64,000 nucleotides of DNA from Hyphomicrobiales bacterium (GTDB taxonomy: Bacteria; Pseudomonadota; Alphaproteobacteria; Rhizobiales; JAJFHB01): contig JAJFHE010000025.1 of NCBI GenBank assembly GCA_021775755.1, positions 162,491 through 226,490 on the forward strand, in the 5' to 3' direction. Below the pieces are notes generated by a model. The model saw only the letters and a program-made list of their open reading frames with translations, did not search any database and was not told the origin of the DNA. The stretch's first letter is position 1; the number at the start of each line of letters is the position of its first letter. A program made the translations under genes and the position numbers. This document shows positions 1 to 9,325 of this stretch, piece after piece.

Positions 1-534
1 GTGACACTCAGGTTCGGCCGGCGCATTCAGGTCGAGACGGAAGATGTCGACCGCGAGTACCAGGTTGTCGAAGAGACGTCCGCACAGGTGCGCTACGTCT
101 ACGTGATCCAGCGCATCCTCCTGCCGCTTGAAAGCGATGCCACATCGCAATTGCGCCAGGCGCGGTTGCGTGACGCACACACGGTGATGGGGCGCATCAG
201 CGGATGCCGCTCGATCAGCAATGCGACGTCCGGCGTCTTCAACAAGCGCATCTTCAATGCCCAGCGCATACCGGCCGAGGGTCTGTCGGGGCCGTTGAAG
301 CGGGCGCTGGATCAGGTGGGCCCGGGACATGCCATCGGCCCAGCTCCCGATCCCGGTGGCGTTCTGGTCATCGTCTACTGCAACCGCGAATCCATCGAAG
401 CGCCGCGGCCCACGCGCGAACAGGTCGAAGATGCGCTCCTGCAGCGCAAATTCGACCGTATCGGCGAGCAGTTCCTGCGCGATCTCAGGCGCGACGCCAT
501 CATCGAGTACCGCGATCCCGAACTGGCATCGTGA
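1..534 (+). CDS. SurA-like periplasmic chaperone/peptidyl-prolyl isomerase, C-terminal fragment
   Basis: This is the end of a gene whose beginning lies left of the window; the reading frame is open from base 1, so the GTG at base 1 need not be a start. The 177 visible residues fit the C-terminal part of SurA-type outer-membrane protein chaperones as found between lptD and pdxA in alphaproteobacteria: a mixed alpha/beta region followed by a terminal charged helix (TREQVEDALLQRKFDRIGEQ) and a short tail ending in PELAS. Such proteins escort beta-barrel proteins across the periplasm. Assignment rests on the C-terminal helix and on position directly before pdxA (27 nt gap); the parvulin domain itself is not clearly recognisable here. 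Confidence 0.65.
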   Translation: MTLRFGRRIQVETEDVDREYQVVEETSAQVRYVYVIQRILLPLESDATSQLRQARLRDAHTVMGRISGCRSISNATSGVFNKRIFNAQRIPAEGLSGPLKRALDQVGPGHAIGPAPDPGGVLVIVYCNRESIEAPRPTREQVEDALLQRKFDRIGEQFLRDLRRDAIIEYRDPELAS

Positions 535-561
535 TGCACGGCCCGCAGACGCGATGACGAG

Positions 562-1584
562 ATGACCCGGACGCCTCCACCTCTTGCCATGACCATGGGC
601 GAGCCGGCGGGCGTCGGGCCGGAGATCACCGTGAAGGCGTGGTGCGCGCGCACCGCCACCGGGCAACTCCCCTGGATTTACCTCGGCGATCCCGACCTGC
701 TCCGCACGGCGTCTTCCACTCTCGGCGAAGACATACAGGTTTGCGAGATTGAGGACGCCGCGGACGCAACGGATACCTGGCATGTTGCAATCCCGGTTTT
801 GAAAGTCGAAACCAGTGAAGCCGTAAAACCCGGCGCGCCGACAAAAACCAATGCAGCGGCAACTGTTTCTGCCATAGATCTTGCCGTTGATCTCGCACGC
901 AGCGGCGAGGTGTCAGGCATTGTCACCAACCCGATCCAGAAGTCGGTTCTTTACGAGGCCGGATTTGCGTTTCCAGGGCACACGGAATATCTGGCACATC
1001 TGAGCGGCGCTACGACCGGTGCGGTAATGATGCTGGTTGCGGGATCGCTGCGCACGGTTCCCGTGACCATTCACATTCCCTTGTCTGAAGTGTTCGAGGC
1101 GCTTAGCACCGGCCTCATCGTCGCTACCGTCACGACCGTTGCCCGCGATTTGAGCTCACGATTTGCGGTCGAGCGGCCGCGCATCGCGGTTTCAGGACTC
1201 AATCCCCATGCCGGCGAGAGCGGCGCACTGGGCTGTGAGGAAACGGAAATCATCGCGCCGGCGATTGCGCATCTGCGGGAGGCCGGCATCGATGCGTTTG
1301 GCCCACTGCCCGCCGATACGATGTTTCATGCAGCGGCGCGGAAAAACTACGATGCCGCCGTTTGCATGTACCACGATCAGGCGCTCATTCCGGTCAAGAC
1401 CGTGGGCTTCGACACTGGCGTCAACTGCACGCTCGGCCTGCCGTTTATCCGCACATCCCCCGACCATGGCACGGCGCTCGATATTGCCGGAACCGGCAAG
1501 GCGCATGCCGACAGCCTGATCGCTTCGATCAAACTTGCGCAGGAGCTCGCCAGCAACGTTCGTGAGCGCCATGAGCATGCCTGA
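562..1584 (+). CDS. pdxA: 4-hydroxythreonine-4-phosphate dehydrogenase PdxA
   Basis: Catalyses the NAD-dependent oxidation and decarboxylation of 4-phosphohydroxy-threonine in the DXP-dependent pyridoxal phosphate pathway, in the cytoplasm. The 340-residue product has the usual length. It opens with [12 protein letters not shown], contains the metal-site histidines in [15 protein letters not shown] and MYHDQALIP, and ends with the [16 protein letters not shown] block typical of the family. The start ATG at 562 follows GATGACGAG; an internal ATG at residue 10 is possible. The stop lies inside the start of rsmA (14 nt overlap), so the two genes are probably translationally coupled, the order seen in many proteobacteria. 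Confidence 0.96.
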   Translation: MTRTPPPLAMTMGEPAGVGPEITVKAWCARTATGQLPWIYLGDPDLLRTASSTLGEDIQVCEIEDAADATDTWHVAIPVLKVETSEAVKPGAPTKTNAAATVSAIDLAVDLARSGEVSGIVTNPIQKSVLYEAGFAFPGHTEYLAHLSGATTGAVMMLVAGSLRTVPVTIHIPLSEVFEALSTGLIVATVTTVARDLSSRFAVERPRIAVSGLNPHAGESGALGCEETEIIAPAIAHLREAGIDAFGPLPADTMFHAAARKNYDAAVCMYHDQALIPVKTVGFDTGVNCTLGLPFIRTSPDHGTALDIAGTGKAHADSLIASIKLAQELASNVRERHEHA

Positions 1585-2422
1585 CCTGCCACCGCTTCGC
1601 GAGGTTATAGACCGCCACGGCCTCAGAGCGCGAAAGTCGCTTGGCCAGAACTTTCTCCTGGATCAAAACCTGACGGACAAGATCGTGCGGGCGGTCGGAC
1701 CGCTCGACGGTTTGACCGTCGTGGAAGTCGGGCCAGGACCGGGCGGCCTTACGAGAAGCCTGTTGCAGAGCGGCGCTGAGAAGATTGTTGCGCTGGAACG
1801 GGATCCGCGCTGTTTACCCGCTCTTGCCGAACTCAGCACGGCCTATCCGGGCCGGCTGAAGATATTGGAGCAGGATGCCCTGACCGTGGACTGGGGCCAG
1901 CTTGTTTCGGGGCCGGCCGCCATTGTTGCCAATCTGCCCTACAACATCGCCACACCGTTGCTGACGGGATGGCTGTGTTCGGAGCCCTGGCCACCCTGGT
2001 ACACATCGATGACGCTGATGTTTCAAAAAGAGGTCGCCGACCGGATCCGGGCTAAGCCCGGCTCGCGAACCTACGGTCGCTTGAGCGTTATTTCGCAGTG
2101 GCGCTGCACCGTGGAGCACCGGTTCGATATCCCGGCGCGCGCTTTTACGCCGCCGCCGAAAGTTGACTCAACCGTTGTCGGTTTCACGCCGCGCGCCTCC
2201 CCTGCGCCGGCCTGCGAGCGCGCCTCGCTGGAGCGCGTGACACAGGCGGCGTTTGGCCAGCGCCGCAAAATGCTGCGCTCAAGCCTGAAGTCCCTCGGTG
2301 TCGAAGTCTCCGCTCTCCTGCACGCATCGGGCCTTGCCGGCGACATCAGGGCGGAACAAATCGATGTTGCAGGATTTTGCAGACTTGCCGCATGTCTGGA
2401 CGCGCTCGATACTGGTAGATAA
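1571..2422 (+). CDS. rsmA: 16S rRNA (adenine1518/1519-N6)-dimethyltransferase RsmA (KsgA)
   Basis: Dimethylates the two adjacent adenines in helix 45 of 16S rRNA during small-subunit maturation, using S-adenosylmethionine. The 283-residue protein shows the KsgA hallmark [10 protein letters not shown] near the N-terminus, the SAM-binding [11 protein letters not shown], and the catalytic NLPYNI motif. The C-terminal helical domain includes [13 protein letters not shown], standard for the family. The open frame continues upstream to 1535, but the ATG at 1571 (or 1577) gives the expected N-terminus and overlaps the pdxA stop. The gene has normal length and no visible defect. Confidence 0.96.
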   Translation: MSMPDLPPLREVIDRHGLRARKSLGQNFLLDQNLTDKIVRAVGPLDGLTVVEVGPGPGGLTRSLLQSGAEKIVALERDPRCLPALAELSTAYPGRLKILEQDALTVDWGQLVSGPAAIVANLPYNIATPLLTGWLCSEPWPPWYTSMTLMFQKEVADRIRAKPGSRTYGRLSVISQWRCTVEHRFDIPARAFTPPPKVDSTVVGFTPRASPAPACERASLERVTQAAFGQRRKMLRSSLKSLGVEVSALLHASGLAGDIRAEQIDVAGFCRLAACLDALDTGR

Positions 2423-2458
2423 GTGTTCCCGCCGTACACCGTTGAAGGAGACCGACAG

Positions 2459-3508
2459 ATGAAGCGCCAATCCATGATCGAGTACGGCGAACCGTTACAG
2501 GAAACCGAAGTCGAAACGCCCGCGCCCACCGGCACCGAGGTGCTCGTAAAAATCACCCATTGCGGGGTTTGCCACTCAGACCTTCATATGCATGATGGCT
2601 ATTTCGATCTCGGTGGCGGCAAGCAGTTGGATGTGCGTGCGGGCCGCGAACTTCCATTTACGCTGGGCCATGAGATCGCCGGCGCCGTTGAGGCTGTGGG
2701 GCCGGACGCCGCGGGCGTCAGCGCGGGTGAGCAATATGCCGTTTATCCGTGGATGGGTTGCGGTGCCTGCGCGGTATGCACACGCGGCGATGAGCATCTG
2801 TGCAAGGTTACGCACCACCTTGGAACCACGGTCGACGGTGGCTTTGCATCGCACGTCATGGTGCCGCATCCACGCTATCTCCTGTCGATGGAAGGTCTCG
2901 ATGCAAAGCTTGCCGGCAGCTATATGTGTTCGGGTCTGACTGCCTTCAGCGCGCTGAAGAAGGTCGCGCCTTATCTTGAGGAAGGGCCGCTGATACTGGT
3001 GGGCCTCGGCGGCGTCGGGATGATGGGCCTGCGCTTTGCCCGTGCACTCTACGACACGAAAATCTATGGCGCCGACATCGATCCGGCCAAACGCCAGGCC
3101 GCGATAGATGCGGGAGCCGATGAGGTTTTTGACCCCTCCGAGGACGGCATCCGAAAAACGGTCTTGAAGGCTTCCGGCGGTGGAGTTTCCGCGGCTGTGG
3201 ATTTTGCGGGCTCGGAAAAGTCTCTCCAATTTTCCCAAAGTGTCGTGCGCAAGGGCGGATGCGCGGTTGTCGCCGGGCTGATCGGCGGGAACTTTTCATT
3301 ACCCGCGCCGATGTTTCCCTTGCGCGCACTCGCCATCCTTGGAACTTTTGTCGGATCGCTCACCCATGCACGCGAGATGCTTGATCTGGTGCGTGCCGGC
3401 AAGGTCGAAGCCATTCCAGTCGAGCTTCGCAATCTCGATCAGGCCAACAACGCGCTCACCGACCTGCGCGAGGGCCGCGTTATCGGACGTGTGGTTCTGA
3501 CACCGTGA
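2459..3508 (+). CDS. Zinc-dependent alcohol dehydrogenase (MDR family)
   Basis: A 349-residue medium-chain dehydrogenase. Visible features are the catalytic-zinc segment GVCHSDLH, the GHE motif (LGHEIAGAV), a full structural-zinc site C-x2-C-x2-C-x7-C (GCGACAVCTRGDEHLC), and a Rossmann GLGGVGMMGL nucleotide-binding turn. The enzyme should oxidise an alcohol or reduce an aldehyde with NAD(P); the substrate cannot be read from the sequence, though ChnD/AdhP-like primary alcohol dehydrogenases are the nearest type I can name. The ATG at 2459 is preceded by GAAGGAG at 2443-2449 and is preferred over the GTG at 2423. It lies 36 nt after rsmA and converges on gmk with only 4 nt between the stops. 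Confidence 0.88.
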   Translation: MKRQSMIEYGEPLQETEVETPAPTGTEVLVKITHCGVCHSDLHMHDGYFDLGGGKQLDVRAGRELPFTLGHEIAGAVEAVGPDAAGVSAGEQYAVYPWMGCGACAVCTRGDEHLCKVTHHLGTTVDGGFASHVMVPHPRYLLSMEGLDAKLAGSYMCSGLTAFSALKKVAPYLEEGPLILVGLGGVGMMGLRFARALYDTKIYGADIDPAKRQAAIDAGADEVFDPSEDGIRKTVLKASGGGVSAAVDFAGSEKSLQFSQSVVRKGGCAVVAGLIGGNFSLPAPMFPLRALAILGTFVGSLTHAREMLDLVRAGKVEAIPVELRNLDQANNALTDLREGRVIGRVVLTP

Positions 3509-3512
3509 GAGA

Positions 3513-4166
3513 TCAAAGATCGTCCTGAAGGCGGCGTGCGAATTCAGACAAGCCAATGCGGCGGGAGCGTTTCAGGCGCTCGGCGTGAAGTATCGAGCGG
3601 ATCGCAAGGCTGCATTTATCAACGTCGTCGTTAACGAGCACATAGTCATACTCCGCCCAGTGCGAGATCTCATTCGATGCCTGGGCCATGCGCGTTGCGA
3701 CAACGGATGGAGAATCCTGTGCACGTTTGATCAGTCTGTCCTGCAGCACTTTGGCGGACGGCGGCAGAATAAAGACCCGTACCAGATCGTCACCGGCACG
3801 CTGATTAAGCTGCTGCGTGCCCTGCCAGTCGATATCGAACAGCACGTCGCGGCCCTCCGCGAGCGTCATGTCCACTGGGCCTCGGGGCGTGCCGTAGCGG
3901 CTGCCGAACACTTCCGCCCACTCAAGCAACCCCTCTTCGGCGACCATTTCATCGAACTTCTCGCCGGAAATGAAATAGTAGTCCTTGCCGTGGGTCTCGC
4001 CGGACCGGGGCTGCCTGGTCGTCACCGAGACCGACATGTCGATCGAGTTATCCGAAGCCAGAAGCTGCTTGGCCAGGGTGGTCTTGCCGGCGCCAGAAGG
4101 CGACGAGAGGACCAGCATTAATCCGCGCCGGGCAATGGGCTCCAATTCGTGCTTGTCGTCATTCAA
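3513..4166 (-). CDS. gmk: Guanylate kinase
   Basis: Phosphorylates GMP to GDP with ATP. The 217-residue protein carries the P-loop SSPSGAGKTT, the GMP-binding region TTRQPRSGETHGKDYYFI, and the lid/acid segment FDIDWQGTQQL. The annotated start is a TTG at 4166, which overlaps the end of yicC by 8 nt and suggests translational coupling. The ATG at 4118 (MLVLSSPSG) is an alternative that would remove a 16-residue leader. It is the last gene of the minus-strand fab-mltG-yicC-gmk unit and converges on the alcohol dehydrogenase gene. Together with purF, guaA and guaB it is one of four purine-nucleotide genes in the window. Confidence 0.95.
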   Translation of the reverse strand: MNDDKHELEPIARRGLMLVLSSPSGAGKTTLAKQLLASDNSIDMSVSVTTRQPRSGETHGKDYYFISGEKFDEMVAEEGLLEWAEVFGSRYGTPRGPVDMTLAEGRDVLFDIDWQGTQQLNQRAGDDLVRVFILPPSAKVLQDRLIKRAQDSPSVVATRMAQASNEISHWAEYDYVLVNDDVDKCSLAIRSILHAERLKRSRRIGLSEFARRLQDDL

Positions 4167-5052
4167 TGTTCTGCACCTGCTCGCGCATCTGGTCTATCAC
4201 CGCCTTGAGATCCAGTCCGATGCGGGTCAGTTCGGCCGCATTGGACTTGGAGCACAGCGTGTTGGCTTCGCGGTTGAATTCCTGGGTCAGGAAGTCGAGC
4301 TTTCGTCCAACCGGCTGAGCCGATGAAAAGTGCTCCCGCGCGGCCTCGACATGGGCAAACAGACGGTCCAGTTCTTCTTGTATGTCGGCTTTCGCGGCGA
4401 GCAGAACCGCTTCCTGGTGCAAACGGTCCTCGTCGAATGTGCCGCTTTGCGACATCAGGCGTTCAATGTGCTCGTGCAGCCGCGCCGATATGGCCTCAAC
4501 GGAGCGTGCCGGGCAGTCGCGTGCGGCTTCTGCAAGTTTTTCTATATCGCCGATCTGCGCGGCGAGAACCGCTTCAAGTCTCGCACCTTCTCCCTGACGC
4601 ATTGTGCGCAGATCCGCAAGTGTCGCGCGCAGGCTATCCATCATCGCGCCGTTGCGGGCAGCCAGCGCCTCTTCGTCGTCATCTGCACCGGCATCGCTGA
4701 CTTCAAGAACGCCTTTCAGGGCCAGTATACCTTCAGCACTCGGCGGCGCGGTGTCGATTTCCGATGCCACCCGCTTCACCGCGGCAAGAGCAAGCTCCAG
4801 AGCACGGTCGTTGATGCGCAGTTCGCCAGCAACGTCCACGCGACTGACGTTTAAAGAAAGCTGGCACGACCCGCGCCGGACATATTCGGGAACCACGGCG
4901 CGGACTTCAGGTTCCATCGCTTCGAAACCATAGGGCAAACGCAGTCTCACATCTTGCGACTTGCCGTTTACGGTCTTGATTTCCCACGTCCAGCGCAGCC
5001 CATCGTGCTGGCCATCGCCGCGGGCAAATCCGGTCATGCTGACAAGTGCCAT
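4159..5052 (-). CDS. yicC: YicC family endoribonuclease
   Basis: YicC proteins are single-strand-specific endoribonucleases; the E. coli member takes part in decay of the small RNA RyhB. The 297-residue product has the family's N-terminal signature (MALVSMTGFARG), a central helical part, and the C-terminal DUF1732-type region with GRKLDFLTQEFNREANTL and LKAVIDQMREQVQNIE. The open frame begins at 5073, but the ATG at 5052 matches the conserved family N-terminus. It sits between mltG and gmk, its usual place in alphaproteobacteria, and its stop overlaps the gmk start. Confidence 0.93.
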   Translation of the reverse strand: MALVSMTGFARGDGQHDGLRWTWEIKTVNGKSQDVRLRLPYGFEAMEPEVRAVVPEYVRRGSCQLSLNVSRVDVAGELRINDRALELALAAVKRVASEIDTAPPSAEGILALKGVLEVSDAGADDDEEALAARNGAMMDSLRATLADLRTMRQGEGARLEAVLAAQIGDIEKLAEAARDCPARSVEAISARLHEHIERLMSQSGTFDEDRLHQEAVLLAAKADIQEELDRLFAHVEAAREHFSSAQPVGRKLDFLTQEFNREANTLCSKSNAAELTRIGLDLKAVIDQMREQVQNIE

Positions 5053-5132
5053 TGATGAACCTTGAAACTGCAATTGATAGAATCGGTTAAGCCTGAAACC
5101 TCAGTCTACATAGAGCAGTCCCGAGACCCCGG

Positions 5133-6695
5133 TCAATTGGCGTTGGCGGCCGGCAGCGGCACGACGGTCACGTCGACAGTCGGGCTCGCCGAAGACGCGC
5201 GCTGCGGCGGCTCCGGTTTGGGAAGCGGAAGAGGATACTCACGATCGGTTTCGGCCGATGGTTCCGCACCGCCCGTGGCGCCGCCGGCGCCATCGCCCGA
5301 TTCGACGGGATCCGATGACGCTCTCGCGTCAGGGCTTTCGGCGGGTTCGGGTTCGGGTTCGGGTTCCGCTGCCGGTTCCGGCGTTTCAGCCACACCTGCC
5401 TCGACCGCAGAGGGTTCCTGGGTTTCAGGCTGCTGCGCGTTGGCCTGTTCACCATCGCCGGCAGCGTCGGCCGCCGCGGTGTCACCGGGCGTCTGACTTG
5501 CCAATTCGCCAGCAGCAGCAACAGCGGGGTCGACAGTGTCGGCGTCATTGGCAGCAGCAACTTCGCCGGCTGCAGCGGCCTCGGCTTCGGCGGCTGCACG
5601 CTCAGCTTCGCGTTCGGCGTTGCGGCGCTCACGCTCGATCTTGCGCCATTCGGCGACATTTCGGTTGTGCTCAACCAGGCTTGCCGCAAAAGCATGGCCG
5701 CCGGTTCCATCCGCAACAAAAAACAGATCGTCGGTCGTTGCCGGCTGCAGCACGGCGGCAATGGCGGCGCGACCCGGATTGGCAATCGGCGTCGGCGGCA
5801 GCCCGTCGATCTTGTAGGTGTTGTAGGGTGTACGGGTGTTGATGTCGGTGCGCGTCAGAGGGCGGCCGAGCGAGCCTTCGCCACCGACGATGCCGTAGAT
5901 GATCGTCGGATCCGACTGCAGCCGCATGGACCGCCGCAACCGGTTGACGAAAACGCTGGCGACGCGAGCGCGCTCGCCGCCAACGCCGGTTTCCTTTTCC
6001 ACGATCGATGCCAGGATCAGCGCCTCATAGGGTTTGTCGATCGGCAGTCCTTCAGCACGCGAAGCCCATAACTCTTCAACGAGTTCCTGCTGCGCGTCGC
6101 GCATGCGCGAGATCATTGCCTGACGCGACGTGCCGCGCGTGAATGCATACGTGTCGGGAAGCAGCGCTCCTTCGGCCGGGATTTGGCTAATTTCGCCAGT
6201 CAGGACCGGATCGGCCTCAAGTTTCGCCACGATCTGCCGTGTCGTCAGCCCTTCGGGAACCGTAACCGAATACTGAATTGCCCGCCCCGCAGTGAGCGCG
6301 CTCATGACCTGATTCATGCTGGTGCCGGCGGGAAACTGGTATTCGCCCGCCTTCAGGCTGCCATTGGCGCGGTGAGCGAGAACACCCATGATGAAGATCT
6401 TGTCGCTGTCCACGACGCCCTCATCGTAAAGGGTGGCGGCGATTTCCTGCAGGCCCTGTCCCCGTGCGATGTCAACGGTGCGATCTGTCGCCAAAGGTCC
6501 GGGCGCATCGAATGCCGTCGTGACATACAAATAGGCGCCGCCCGCCACCGCGGCGAGCAGCAGGCACATCATCAGCAATCCACCAATCAGGTTGGCGGCG
6601 CGGCGCACCAGACTTCCGCCAGCCTCGGGTACGCGAGCGCTTCGCATGTCGCGAAAATCGTCGTAGTCGTCGTCGTAATCGTATTCGCCGGTCAT
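5133..6695 (-). CDS. mltG: Endolytic murein transglycosylase MltG with long low-complexity tail
   Basis: MltG cleaves nascent glycan strands in the periplasm and so terminates peptidoglycan polymerisation. The 520-residue protein has an acidic cytoplasmic N-terminus (DYDDDYDD), one membrane segment at about 37-58, a LysM-like part, and the catalytic YceG domain with SIVEKET near 230-236 and DPTIIYG and TPYNTY further on. The family fold ends near residue 350. A tail of about 168 residues follows, first a charged helix rich in A/E/R and then A, E, P and Q, including a PEPEPEPAE run. Most MltG proteins lack this tail. It lies between fabF (43 nt) and yicC (80 nt). Confidence 0.93.
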   Translation of the reverse strand: MTGEYDYDDDYDDFRDMRSARVPEAGGSLVRRAANLIGGLLMMCLLLAAVAGGAYLYVTTAFDAPGPLATDRTVDIARGQGLQEIAATLYDEGVVDSDKIFIMGVLAHRANGSLKAGEYQFPAGTSMNQVMSALTAGRAIQYSVTVPEGLTTRQIVAKLEADPVLTGEISQIPAEGALLPDTYAFTRGTSRQAMISRMRDAQQELVEELWASRAEGLPIDKPYEALILASIVEKETGVGGERARVASVFVNRLRRSMRLQSDPTIIYGIVGGEGSLGRPLTRTDINTRTPYNTYKIDGLPPTPIANPGRAAIAAVLQPATTDDLFFVADGTGGHAFAASLVEHNRNVAEWRKIERERRNAEREAERAAAEAEAAAAGEVAAANDADTVDPAVAAAGELASQTPGDTAAADAAGDGEQANAQQPETQEPSAVEAGVAETPEPAAEPEPEPEPAESPDARASSDPVESGDGAGGATGGAEPSAETDREYPLPLPKPEPPQRASSASPTVDVTVVPLPAANAN

Positions 6696-6738
6696 CGTTA
6701 GCCTATTTCCGCTCCGACGCAGGGCGCGACATGAACGC

Positions 6739-8004
6739 TTAGCCTTCGTGGCGCCGGAGGATCAGCGATGCGTTCGTCCCACCAAAGCCAAATGAATTGG
6801 ACAATACTATGTTGATGTCCGCGTTTTTGGCCTCGTGAGGAACCAGATCGATCCCCGTTTCGATCGATGGATTATCCAGATTGAGTGTCGGAGGCGCAAG
6901 GTTGTCGCGAATCGCGAGAATCGAAAAAATGGTCTCCACAGCGCCCGCCGCACCCAACAGGTGACCGATGGCGGATTTGGTCGATGACATGCACAAGCTG
7001 CCAACGTCACCGCCAAATAGCCGCTCGACCGCACCGAGTTCGATTTCGTCGCCGAGCGGCGTCGAGGTGCCGTGTGCGTTGATGTAGTCGATGTCCTTCG
7101 GCTCGATCCCGGCGCGCTTGATGGCAGCCTGCATGGAACGGAAGGCGCCGTCGCCATCTGACGCCGGCGCGGTGATGTGGTGGGCATCGCCGGACAGCCC
7201 GTAACCAATCACCTCACCATAAATCTTGGCGCCGCGCGCGCGGGCATGCTCAAGTTCTTCAAGCACGACGACGCCCGCGCCCTCGCCCATGACAAAACCG
7301 TCCCGGTCAACGTCGTAAGGGCGCGAGGCGCGTTGCGGATCATCGTTGAAATGAGTTGAAAGAGCCCTGCACGCCGAAAAGCCGGCGATGCTCAGACGGC
7401 ACAGCGCCGCTTCGGTGCCGCCGGCGACCATAACATCGGCATCGCCCAGCATGATCAGGCGGGATGCATCGCCAATGGCGTGCGCGCCGGTCGAACAGGC
7501 CGTCACCACCGAATGGTTCGGCCCTTTCATGCCATAGCGGATCGATACATAGCCCGACGCGAGATTGATCAGGCGTCCGGGAATAAAGAACGGACTGACA
7601 CGGCGCGGACCCTTTTCGGCCAGAAGCAGAGACGTTTGCTCGATACCGATCAGCCCGCCGATGCCGGATCCGATCATGACGCCTGTGGCAATCTGGTCCT
7701 CGTATGACTCTGGTTTCCAGCCTGAATCTTCAACCGCCTGCACCGCGGCGCACATGCCATATATAATGAACGGATCGACGCGGCGTTGTTCCTTCGGGTC
7801 CATCCAGTCGTCGGCGTTGAAGGTTCCGTTCGACCCATCGCCGACCGGTATCGGGCAGCCGATTTTGGAGGCCAGATCGGAAACTTCGAAGCTGTCGATC
7901 TTGCGCGCGGCACTTTCACCGGCGATCAGCTTGGCCCACGTCTCTTCGACGCCGCACGCCAGCGGGCTGACCATTCCCATACCTGTGATGACTATACGTC
8001 GCAT
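6739..8004 (-). CDS. fabF: 3-oxoacyl-[acyl-carrier-protein] synthase II
   Basis: Condenses malonyl-ACP with a growing acyl-ACP in type II fatty-acid synthesis. The 421-residue protein has the Cys-His-His catalytic set: VVTACSTGAHAIG carries the nucleophilic cysteine, NAHGTSTPLGD the first histidine and KSAIGHLLGAAGA the second. The C-terminal SNSFGFGGTNASL block is also typical. The ATG at 8004 gives the standard N-terminus (MRRIVITGMGMVSPL). It follows acpP at 118 nt and is followed by mltG, the conserved alphaproteobacterial order. Confidence 0.97.
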   Translation of the reverse strand: MRRIVITGMGMVSPLACGVEETWAKLIAGESAARKIDSFEVSDLASKIGCPIPVGDGSNGTFNADDWMDPKEQRRVDPFIIYGMCAAVQAVEDSGWKPESYEDQIATGVMIGSGIGGLIGIEQTSLLLAEKGPRRVSPFFIPGRLINLASGYVSIRYGMKGPNHSVVTACSTGAHAIGDASRLIMLGDADVMVAGGTEAALCRLSIAGFSACRALSTHFNDDPQRASRPYDVDRDGFVMGEGAGVVVLEELEHARARGAKIYGEVIGYGLSGDAHHITAPASDGDGAFRSMQAAIKRAGIEPKDIDYINAHGTSTPLGDEIELGAVERLFGGDVGSLCMSSTKSAIGHLLGAAGAVETIFSILAIRDNLAPPTLNLDNPSIETGIDLVPHEAKNADINIVLSNSFGFGGTNASLILRRHEG

Positions 8005-8122
8005 CGCCGTGAACCGACCCTCGCCGCCTCGCGTTAAACCTCTAGCCGTTCAAATTCCGGTCGCACTACAGTTGAGCGCGCCACCGGACGCCGCCCGGCA
8101 AGGGAACGTGTGAGAGGGCGCG

Positions 8123-8362
8123 TCAGGACGACGCGTTACCCTCGATGAACTTCACAGCGTCGCCAACCGTTTGGATGGTCTCAGCCGCGTCATCGGGGAT
8201 TTCGATACCGAACTCTTCCTCGAACGCCATTACGAGTTCCACGGTATCGAGGCTGTCGGCGCCCAGATCATCAATGAAACTGGCTTCCTGACTGACCTTG
8301 TCCTCGGAGGTTCCGAGATGCTCCACTACGATCTTTTTGACGCGATCTGCGATATCACTCAT
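8123..8362 (-). CDS. acpP: Acyl carrier protein
   Basis: The carrier of acyl intermediates in fatty-acid synthesis. The 79-residue acidic protein has the 4'-phosphopantetheine attachment site in [12 protein letters not shown]. The frame extends upstream to 8377, but the ATG at 8362 ([12 protein letters not shown]) gives the normal N-terminus and is preceded by TTTGAGGACTACAAAC with a GAGG ribosome-binding site. The 196-nt space up to fabG is long for this operon and probably holds acpP's own promoter, as is usual for this highly expressed gene; I could not fix one with confidence. Confidence 0.97.
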   Translation of the reverse strand: MSDIADRVKKIVVEHLGTSEDKVSQEASFIDDLGADSLDTVELVMAFEEEFGIEIPDDAAETIQTVGDAVKFIEGNASS

Positions 8363-8558
8363 GTTTGTAGTCCTCAAATTATCCTATTGACACCACTTGG
8401 CGCTAGAAGGTCACATCGAGGCATAATTGCCTTGCTTTTCAACTGCCTGATACGATTCTCACTATGTCCAAACCCCGGGTGGCCCGGCAGAAGTCCGGCG
8501 CTTCCTAACACATATCCCACGCATTTTCCAGCGACGCGGGAGGTCAGAAAACACAGCG

Positions 8559-9296
8559 TCAAACCATCGCCATTCCACCATTAACGTGCAGCGTTTGCCC
8601 GGTTACATAACCCGCTTCATCGCTTGCCAGATATACCGCCGCCGTCGCCACATCGGAAGGTTCGCCAAGTTTTGCTGCAGGAACTTTACTCAAGATCGCC
8701 TCTCGCTGGGCATCCGTCAATGCATCCGTCATCGGAGTGGCCACAAATCCGGGAGCAATGCAATTCACGGTGATGCCGCGATTCGCAACCTCTTGGGCCA
8801 GCGACTTGCTCATCCCAATCATGCCGGCCTTCGAGGCCGCGTAGTTGACCTGCCCCGGGTTACCGGTGACGCCGACAATAGACGTAATGCCGATAATCCG
8901 CCCCCAGCGGCGCTTCATCATGCCGCGCAGCGAGGCGCGTGCAAGACGGAACGATGCCGTGAGGTTCACGGCTATAACCTGATCCCACTCTTCGTCCTTC
9001 ATGCGCATACTGAGATTGTCGCGCGTCAAGCCGGCATTGTTGACGAGAACATCCACAGAGCCCATGGCGGCGCCGGCAGCGGGGATAAGCTCCGCGACAG
9101 ACGCCGTGTCTGACAGATTGCACGGACACACATGCGAGCGTTCGCCAAGCTCCGCTGCAAGCGATGCCAGGGCATCTTCCCGAGTGCCCGACAGCGCCAC
9201 CGCTGCGCCGCGCTCGTGCAGTGCACGCGCGATCGCCGCGCCGATGCCGCCGCTGGCACCTGTAATCAGGGCGTTTTTGCCGCTCAGGTCGAACAT
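8559..9296 (-). CDS. fabG: 3-oxoacyl-[acyl-carrier-protein] reductase
   Basis: NADPH-dependent reduction of 3-ketoacyl-ACP. The 245-residue short-chain dehydrogenase shows the cofactor motif TGASGGIG, the NNAG structural motif, the catalytic serine in ITSIVG and the YAASK Tyr/Lys pair. It ends in TLHVNGGMAMV, the usual FabG C-terminus. The ATG at 9296 sits 5 nt behind GAGG and is preferred over the GTG at 9302, which would lie too close to that site. It lies 29 nt behind fabD in the same unit. Confidence 0.96.
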   Translation of the reverse strand: MFDLSGKNALITGASGGIGAAIARALHERGAAVALSGTREDALASLAAELGERSHVCPCNLSDTASVAELIPAAGAAMGSVDVLVNNAGLTRDNLSMRMKDEEWDQVIAVNLTASFRLARASLRGMMKRRWGRIIGITSIVGVTGNPGQVNYAASKAGMIGMSKSLAQEVANRGITVNCIAPGFVATPMTDALTDAQREAILSKVPAAKLGEPSDVATAAVYLASDEAGYVTGQTLHVNGGMAMV

Positions 9297-9325
9297 TTCC
9301 ACCTCTTGCTTACTCGCTGCCGGTC